Source of the DNA: Alphaproteobacteria bacterium
GTDB taxonomy: Bacteria > Pseudomonadota > Alphaproteobacteria > GCA-016699305
Reading direction: 5' to 3'
DNA: 64,000 nucleotides
Assembly (NCBI GenBank): GCA_016699305.1
Contig: CP064970.1
Location: 1,922,001 to 1,986,000, forward strand
Position numbers and translations under genes: made by a program. The notes beneath the pieces are model-generated. The model was not told the origin of the DNA. It searched no databases and was given only the letters and a program-made list of their open reading frames with translations. Each line of letters starts with the position of its first letter. Within the stretch, counting starts at the first letter, position 1. Below are positions 58,896 to 64,000 of the stretch, piece by piece.

Positions 58896-60170
58896 ATGTT
58901 GGACATCAAACTGATCCGTGACACCCCCCACAGCCTGGACGCCGCTTTGGCGCGTCGCGGGTTGCCTCCTTTGGCGCAAGAATTGCTGGATATGGACAGC
59001 CGCCGCCGCGCGTTGCTGACCGAGTCGCAAGAGACCCAGCAAAAGCGCAACGACCTTTCCCGTAAGATCGGCGAGGTCAAAAAGTCCGGCGGCGACGATG
59101 CGCCTTTGCGAGCCGAGGTGGACGCCTTGAAAGAACGCCTGGCCATTTTGGAACAGGAAGAGGCCAAGCTGGGCGGCGAGCTGGATTCGCGTCTGGCCGC
59201 CATCCCCAACATCCCCGAAGACTCCGTGCCCGACGGTCCGGACGAGGCGGCCAATGTCGAATTGCGGCGTTTTGGGAATCCCACGCCAAGCGACAGCGCG
59301 CGTGAGCATTTCGAGCTGGGCGAGACGCTGGGGCTGATGGATTTCGAGGCGGCCTCGGCCCTTTCTGGTGCGCGCTTTGTGGTGCTGCGCGGCGCGTTGG
59401 CGCGTTTGGAGCGCGCCTTGGCGCAATTCATGCTGGACCTGCACACCACCGAGCATGGCTATACGGAAATATCGCCGCCGCTTTTGGTGCGCGAAGACGC
59501 TTTGTTCGGCACCGGACAATTTCCCAAATTCCGCGAAGACCAATTCGGCGTCAATAACGGTCTGTGGCTGATTCCGACCGCCGAAGTGCCCTTGACCAAT
59601 CTGGTGCGCGAAAAGGTGTTGGACGAGGAATGCCTGCCCTTGCGCGTCACCGCGCATACGCCCTGCTTTCGCGCCGAGGCGGGATCTGCCGGACGCGACA
59701 CGCGCGGCATGCTGCGCCAGCATCAATTCTATAAGGTGGAGATGGTCAGCGTGACCACCCCCGAGCAATCCGCGCAAGAGCATGAGCGCATGACCGAATG
59801 CGCCGAAACGGTGTTAAAGCGTCTGGAACTGCCCTTCCGTACCGTCGTGTTATGCACGGGAGATATGGGTTTTTCCGCACGCAAGACCTATGATATTGAG
59901 GTTTGGATGCCGGGCCAGGGACGTTATAGGGAAATTTCCAGTTGCTCGAATTGCGGCGATTTCCAGGCGCGGCGCATGCAAACCAAATGCCGCGCTAAGG
60001 GCGGAAAATCCAGCCGCTTCGTGCATAGCCTGAACGGTTCGGGCGTAGCGGTGGGCCGGTGTTTGATTGCCGTTGTTGAAAACGGCCAACAGCCCGACGG
60101 TTCGATCCTTATTCCTGCCGCACTCCGGCCTTATATGGGAGGGATGGAGAGAATTTCTCCTTCATCATGA
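58896..60170 (+). CDS. serS: Seryl-tRNA synthetase
   Basis: 424 residues from ATG 58896. The N-terminal coiled-coil tRNA-binding arm spans ~30-105 (LTESQETQQKRNDLSRKIGEVKKS). Class II motif 2 reads TPCFRAEAGSAGRDTRGMLRQHQFYKVEM, and motif 3 LNGSGVAVGRCLIAVVENGQ. An in-frame ATG 30 bases earlier lacks similarity. It overlaps the next gene by four bases (ATGA). Confidence 0.98.
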   Translation: MLDIKLIRDTPHSLDAALARRGLPPLAQELLDMDSRRRALLTESQETQQKRNDLSRKIGEVKKSGGDDAPLRAEVDALKERLAILEQEEAKLGGELDSRLAAIPNIPEDSVPDGPDEAANVELRRFGNPTPSDSAREHFELGETLGLMDFEAASALSGARFVVLRGALARLERALAQFMLDLHTTEHGYTEISPPLLVREDALFGTGQFPKFREDQFGVNNGLWLIPTAEVPLTNLVREKVLDEECLPLRVTAHTPCFRAEAGSAGRDTRGMLRQHQFYKVEMVSVTTPEQSAQEHERMTECAETVLKRLELPFRTVVLCTGDMGFSARKTYDIEVWMPGQGRYREISSCSNCGDFQARRMQTKCRAKGGKSSRFVHSLNGSGVAVGRCLIAVVENGQQPDGSILIPAALRPYMGGMERISPSS

Positions 60171-61405
60171 AGAATAAAGGTCGCATTCCGATGATCGCAC
60201 AGTCTCGCACTCTTGTTTCCTTGCCCGTAGCAACCTGTCTGCTGGCGGGCTTGCTGTTATCGGGCTGCGCCTTGGGGCAGGGAGAACCCTATCCCCAACG
60301 CCGTCCCACACGTCCGCCTGTCGTGGAGACCTTATCAAGCGGTGAGCGCGTGGTGATCGTGCAGCGCGGCGAGACGCTTTACGGCCTGTCGCGGCGCGTG
60401 AACGTGCCGATGCGCGATTTGATTGATCTGAATGATATCCGTTCGCCCTATACCTTGCGCGTGGGGGAAAAGCTGCGTCTGCCGGGCGGATCGCCAACCC
60501 CGATCGAGCCGCCGCCCGCCGCTGGCGAAGCCTTGGGCAGCTTGCGCCGTCAGGAATCCGTGACCGTGGTGCCTTTGTCGCCCGAGCCTGTCGCGCCGCC
60601 TGTGCCGACTGCGCCGCCTATGGTCACTCTATCCGGTCCGACGCCCCCGCCGCCTACGCCCCCAATGCCAACGCCCGAGCCCAAACGTCCCTTGGTGATC
60701 GAAGGCATTCGCAGTTCCTCGGCCAGTAAAGAATCCCGCCCGGCTGACGCCGCCCCCGCCAAGCCGCCCGTGGCCTTGCCCGTTTTGCCCGAGTCGAGCA
60801 AAGAGGACAATAAACAAACCGCCGCCATGGCCCCGGTGCCTTCCCCTGCTCCTCCCGCTCCAGACTCGAATGTCCCATCGCCGCCTGATGAGGCGGGGCC
60901 TGTCTCTTTGTTGCCCTCGGCCGATGCGACCAAGAAAGACCAGCCTGCCGCTAAACCAGAAGCCAAGACCGAACCACCTGCCGCCGATACGGATGACTCG
61001 GCGGATGCCAAGATGGCCGCGCCCAGTTTTGCATGGCCCTTGCAAGGCAGCGTCCTGACACGCTTTGGCGCGACGGGCGAAGGCGGCGTGCGCAGCGATG
61101 GTTTGGCTATCGGCGCGCCCAGAGGTGCACCGGTGCAGGCTTCCATGTCCGGCACGGTGGTCTATGCCAGCAGCGACCTAAAGGGTTTTGGCAATCTAGT
61201 CTTGATCCGCCACGAAGGCGGATGGGTCAGCGCCTATGCGCATCTCGACCGCCTGTTGGTACAAAAAGACGCCATCGTCTCGACCGGCGATATCATCGGC
61301 ACCGTAGGCAATAGCGGCACGGGGATCAAGACTCCCCAGCTTCATTTTGAGATCCGCAAGGGAACGACCCCGGTCGATCCCGCGCCGCTCTTGCCCAAAT
61401 CCTAA
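60167..61405 (+). CDS. LysM/M23 (LytM) peptidoglycan-binding lipoprotein, NlpD/DipM-like
   Basis: 412 residues. Lipoprotein signal with lipobox LLLSGC, LysM domain ~60-108 (VQRGETLYGLSRRVNVPMRDLIDLNDI), a long Pro/Ala/Lys linker, and a LytM domain ~290-412 ending QLHFEIRKGTTPVDPAPLL. The first zinc-ligand motif of active M23 peptidases (HxGxD) is replaced by SDGLA, whereas YAHLD and LHFEI are kept. This matches the degenerate LytM proteins that activate septal amidases rather than cut peptidoglycan themselves. It starts within the serS stop. Confidence 0.9.
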   Translation: MKNKGRIPMIAQSRTLVSLPVATCLLAGLLLSGCALGQGEPYPQRRPTRPPVVETLSSGERVVIVQRGETLYGLSRRVNVPMRDLIDLNDIRSPYTLRVGEKLRLPGGSPTPIEPPPAAGEALGSLRRQESVTVVPLSPEPVAPPVPTAPPMVTLSGPTPPPPTPPMPTPEPKRPLVIEGIRSSSASKESRPADAAPAKPPVALPVLPESSKEDNKQTAAMAPVPSPAPPAPDSNVPSPPDEAGPVSLLPSADATKKDQPAAKPEAKTEPPAADTDDSADAKMAAPSFAWPLQGSVLTRFGATGEGGVRSDGLAIGAPRGAPVQASMSGTVVYASSDLKGFGNLVLIRHEGGWVSAYAHLDRLLVQKDAIVSTGDIIGTVGNSGTGIKTPQLHFEIRKGTTPVDPAPLLPKS

Positions 61406-61459
61406 GGCCGTCCTAGAAAGCAAGCCGAGTTTTCTTGATCCACTCACGCAGGTGATGCG

Positions 61460-62410
61460 ATGTCCCATGTTTTTCTCTTTCCCGGCCAGGGCAGTCAAAG
61501 CGTCGGCATGGGCCGCGACTTGGCTCAGGCTTTCCCCGAGGCGCGGGACGTGCTGGACGAAGTGGACGAGGTGCTGCATCAAAACCTCTCGCGTCTGATG
61601 TTCGAAGGTCCCGACGAAGACTTGCGCCTGACCGAGAACACGCAGCCCGCCTTAATGGCTCACAGTCTGGCCGTGGTGCGGGTGTTAGAAAAGCAAGGCG
61701 GCATGAAGCTGCATCAGCGGGCGGCATTCGTGGCGGGGCATTCTTTGGGTGAATATTCGGCCCTATGCTCCGTGGGCGCGCTCAGCCTGGCCGATACCGC
61801 ATGCTTGCTGAAAACCCGTGGCCAAGCGATGCAACAGGCGGTGCCTGTGGGCGCGGGCGGCATGGCGGCGATCCTGGGCGCGGAGATGGACGCGGTAGAG
61901 GCCCTAGCGCGCGAAGCGTCACAGGGCGAGATATGTTCCACCGCGAATGACAACGCGCCGGGTCAGATCGTCATCAGCGGCCATAAGGCCGCCATTGAAC
62001 GTGCCTTGGTTCTAGCTAAGGCTGCTGGTCTGCGTGCCATGTCCTTGCCGGTCAGCGCGCCGTTTCACTGCGCCCTGATGCAACCGGCGGCGCAGGTGAT
62101 GCAAGAGGCCCTGGCCAAAGTGACGCTGCAGGCCCCGCATCTGCCAGTCATGGCGAATGTGACGGCGGCCTTGGTCGATGCGCCGGAAGAGATTCGCGCC
62201 CGATTGGTCGAACAAGTCTGCGGTCGCGTGCGCTGGCGCGAATCCATTCAGAACCTGGCGGCGATGGGCGCGACAGGCTATACCGAACTTGGCAGCGGCA
62301 GCGTGTTGGCGGGATTGGTCAAGCGCATTCAGCCTCAGGCCGCGCGCGACTCTCTGGCCGGGCCGCGCGATATTGAACGTTTTCTGACCCCGTCCCAGGA
62401 ACAGCCTTAA
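61460..62410 (+). CDS. fabD: Malonyl-CoA:ACP transacylase
   Basis: 316 residues. FPGQGSQSVGMGRDL at the start, nucleophile elbow GHSLGEYSAL, the Gln/Arg of LLKTRGQAMQ, catalytic His in SAPFHCALM, and GSGSVLAGLVKRI at the end. It loads malonate onto ACP for fatty acid synthesis. fabG follows after 12 bases. The upstream LysM/M23 gene ends 54 bases before. Confidence 0.97.
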   Translation: MSHVFLFPGQGSQSVGMGRDLAQAFPEARDVLDEVDEVLHQNLSRLMFEGPDEDLRLTENTQPALMAHSLAVVRVLEKQGGMKLHQRAAFVAGHSLGEYSALCSVGALSLADTACLLKTRGQAMQQAVPVGAGGMAAILGAEMDAVEALAREASQGEICSTANDNAPGQIVISGHKAAIERALVLAKAAGLRAMSLPVSAPFHCALMQPAAQVMQEALAKVTLQAPHLPVMANVTAALVDAPEEIRARLVEQVCGRVRWRESIQNLAAMGATGYTELGSGSVLAGLVKRIQPQAARDSLAGPRDIERFLTPSQEQP

Positions 62411-62422
62411 GGAGGCATGTAG

Positions 62423-63160
62423 ATGTTCGATCTTTCCGGAAAGACCGCTTTGGTCACGGGTGCTTCGGGTGGCATCGGCGGGGCCATTGCGCGCGCCTTG
62501 CATGGCCAGGGCGCGAATCTGGTGCTGACCGGCACGCGGCGCGAAGCCCTTGACGAATTGGCAGCCGAACTGAATAGCCGCGCGGCGGTGGCCGTGGGCG
62601 ATTTGTCCGATCCGGCGACTCCCGCCGAATTGTTCAAGACCGCCGAGGCCGCCTTTGGCGGTGTGGATATCCTGGTCAACAATGCCGGCCTGACGCGCGA
62701 TATGTTGGCCATTCGCATGACGGATGATGACTGGCAAAAGGTGCTGGATGTGAATCTGACAGCCACCTTCCGCTTAACCCGTGCGGCCTTGCGCGGCATG
62801 ATGGGCCGTCGCTGGGGCCGGGTGATCTCGATCACCTCCATCGTCGGCGCGACCGGCAATCCCGGCCAAGCTAATTATGCGGCAGCCAAGGCCGCGCTGG
62901 TGGGCATGAGCAAGTCTCTGGCGGGCGAGATGGCCGCGCGCGGCGTGACGGTAAATTGCGTGGCCCCGGGCTTTATCGCCACCGCCATGACCGACAAGTT
63001 GAAAGACGAGCAAAAGGAAAAGCTGCTGGCCGCCATTCCTTGCGGACGCATGGGCAGCCCGCAGGATATCGCCGCCGCCGTCGCCTTCCTCGCCAGCCCC
63101 GAAGCCGCCTATGTCACCGGTGCAACCTTGCACGTCAATGGCGGCATGGCGATGCTGTGA
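62423..63160 (+). CDS. fabG: 3-oxoacyl-ACP reductase
   Basis: 245 residues, a classical short-chain dehydrogenase. The NADPH loop is TGASGGIGGAIARAL, followed by NNAGLTRD, the catalytic Ser in VISITSIVG, and YAAAKAALVG with Tyr and Lys, then NCVAPGFIATAMT. AAGGAGG precedes the ATG. acpP and fabF, which usually come next, are absent: a terminator-like hairpin and tRNA-Tyr follow. Confidence 0.97.
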   Translation: MFDLSGKTALVTGASGGIGGAIARALHGQGANLVLTGTRREALDELAAELNSRAAVAVGDLSDPATPAELFKTAEAAFGGVDILVNNAGLTRDMLAIRMTDDDWQKVLDVNLTATFRLTRAALRGMMGRRWGRVISITSIVGATGNPGQANYAAAKAALVGMSKSLAGEMAARGVTVNCVAPGFIATAMTDKLKDEQKEKLLAAIPCGRMGSPQDIAAAVAFLASPEAAYVTGATLHVNGGMAML

Positions 63161-63202
63161 TAGGCATGATGCGGTGATGGTTTTAATGGGATGTGTATAA
63201 AA

Positions 63203-63227
63203 CTTCGCCTTTAGGCGGAGGCGTTAT
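63203..63227 (+). terminator. Terminator-like hairpin after fabG
   Basis: CTTCGCC, loop TTTA, GGCGGAG (one G-T pair), followed by GCGTTATTTA; 43 bases after the fabG stop. The U-run is imperfect. Confidence 0.45.
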
Positions 63228-63284
63228 TTACTGCTTACCGTGCCGTTACACGATCTTATGATTTTGCGCTCTTGTAGGGGGGGC

Positions 63285-63370
63285 TGGTGGAGGGGGAAGG
63301 ATTCGAACCTTCGTACGCTCACGCGGGCAGATTTACAGTCTGCTGCCATTAACCACTCGGCCACCCCTCC
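63285..63370 (-). tRNA. tRNA-Tyr (GTA)
   Basis: 86 bases with encoded CCA and a long variable arm. The acceptor GGAGGGG pairs with CCCCTCC, the anticodon loop CTGTAAA gives GTA, and the T-loop is GTTCGAAT. Confidence 0.97.
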
Positions 63371-63455
63371 GCGCTATGTTTCCGCGCCCCGCAAGAAAAG
63401 GCGTAGGCGCGCTTTTTGTCAAGAAACAAAATCGATGCCTAGGCAAAAAAAAACG

Positions 63456-64000
63456 TCAGCGACCCATCGTTGCGGCGAAGACTTGCAGGGCTGGATCGAC
63501 GACTTGGGGGCCTTGGACGGTGGGAGTTAAAACAGCCAGGCCGCGTTCGGTCAAGCCGTCAGGGCGCAAGCGAAAAATGCCATCCACACCGGAAAAGCCG
63601 CCGCTTTGTGTTAGCCAAGCGATGCTGGCGCCAAAGCTGCCTTGGCGTGAAAGGACGCTGGCCAAGGCCACGGCGTCATAGCCCAATGTGGCCAGGCGCG
63701 GCGGCTCTAGGCCAAAGGCGCGTTTGTATCTCTCGGCAAATGCCTGGCGCGTGGCCGGATCGGCGGCGGGGTACCAGCCACCGATAAGGCCGGATTCCCG
63801 TGACAGGCTGGGTTCGTCCCATTGTCCGGTGCCCAGCAGTTGCATGCGCGTCTCGCTGCGGTCGCCCCACAGGCCTTGCGCCACGCCTTGGGCGGCGATC
63901 ACACGCAGTTCTTGGCCGCCTGAACCCATCAGCACGGCGTCAAAATGCCCTTGTCCCGCTTTGATCTCTTTCAATACCGAGGCGGGATCGCTGGCCGATG
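63456..64000 (-). CDS. Penicillin-binding-protein activator / periplasmic-binding-like protein, C-terminal part (5' end outside window)
   Basis: The frame is open to the right edge; at least 181 codons are visible. The segment FDAVLMGSGGQELRVIAAQG, LLGTGQWDEPSL, GGWYPAADPATRQAFAERYKRAFGLEPPRLATLGYDAVALA and FSGVDGIFRLRPDGLTERGLAVL corresponds to the second lobe of type I periplasmic-binding folds. In alphaproteobacteria genes with this end are commonly LpoA-like activators of penicillin-binding proteins; a Leu/Ile/Val-binding protein is the alternative. An internal ATG at 63974 is probably not the start. Confidence 0.75.
   Translation of the reverse strand, partial: SASDPASVLKEIKAGQGHFDAVLMGSGGQELRVIAAQGVAQGLWGDRSETRMQLLGTGQWDEPSLSRESGLIGGWYPAADPATRQAFAERYKRAFGLEPPRLATLGYDAVALASVLSRQGSFGASIAWLTQSGGFSGVDGIFRLRPDGLTERGLAVLTPTVQGPQVVDPALQVFAATMGR

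Overview
The window looks like a chromosomal segment of a flagellated, free-living alphaproteobacterium of moderate-to-high GC. Points in favour are a fliL-fliM-DUF6468-motE flagellar cluster, a DivL-type kinase with tyrosine in place of the phosphoacceptor histidine, an RcdA/DUF1465 protein, a ChvG-type sensor kinase, and an infA-maf-RNase E/G-like cluster. I cannot name the genus. Both ends cut genes: mfd at the left (3' end missing) and a penicillin-binding-protein-activator-like gene at the right (5' end missing).

Layout. 1-6.4 kb: mfd, a GT-C-like membrane protein, mreB, a MarR-type regulator, a basic secreted protein and ribF. 6.4-13.9 kb: a small conserved-looking gene, an EVE-domain protein, three tRNAs, a coaD-GNAT fusion, gpsA, xerD, rcdA, rsmB and a Tat-exported DUF882 peptidase. 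14-21.2 kb: the flagellar cluster (minus strand), then a REC-EAL phosphodiesterase and a 7TM hybrid histidine kinase. 21.5-25.3 kb: an AT-rich islet beginning at tRNA-Leu(CAG), with a nitroreductase, a GIY-YIG protein, an unknown protein, a glycosylasparaginase, a transposase remnant and three copies of an unusual repeat. 25.3-29 kb: rnd, RNase E/G-like, maf, infA, ilvE. 29-34 kb: a membrane-anchored pseudokinase with two small partners, then an APS-kinase/nucleotidyltransferase fusion paired with a sulfotransferase. 34-46.6 kb: chvG, nrdR, epmA, a divergent polysaccharide deacetylase, a metallophosphatase, an RNase J/efflux-adaptor/ABC cluster, mlaC, a SYLF protein and engB. 46.7-50 kb: divL and a HAD hydrolase. 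50-54 kb: a four-gene LuxC/LuxE/AMP-ligase/ACP module. 54-58.8 kb: an accessory zone with an AT-rich XRE regulator, a truncated racemase, a histidine phosphatase, a rifampin-phosphotransferase-like PEP-utilising enzyme, and upstream of it a tiny Trp-rich reading frame followed by a terminator. 58.9-64 kb: serS, a LysM/M23 lipoprotein, fabD, fabG, tRNA-Tyr.

How it fits together. Much of the window serves growth, envelope and cell-cycle control (MreB, ChvG, DivL, RcdA, MlaC, M23 and DUF882 proteins) and motility. The accessory parts most worth attention are: (1) the peptide/terminator leader in front of the PEP-utilising enzyme and its overlapping phosphatase; (2) the non-luminous LuxC/E fatty-acyl reductase module; (3) the sulfate-activation/sulfotransferase pair; (4) the pseudokinase triad; (5) the repeat-bearing tRNA-Leu islet. 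All functional statements come from reading the sequence; no database search was run.
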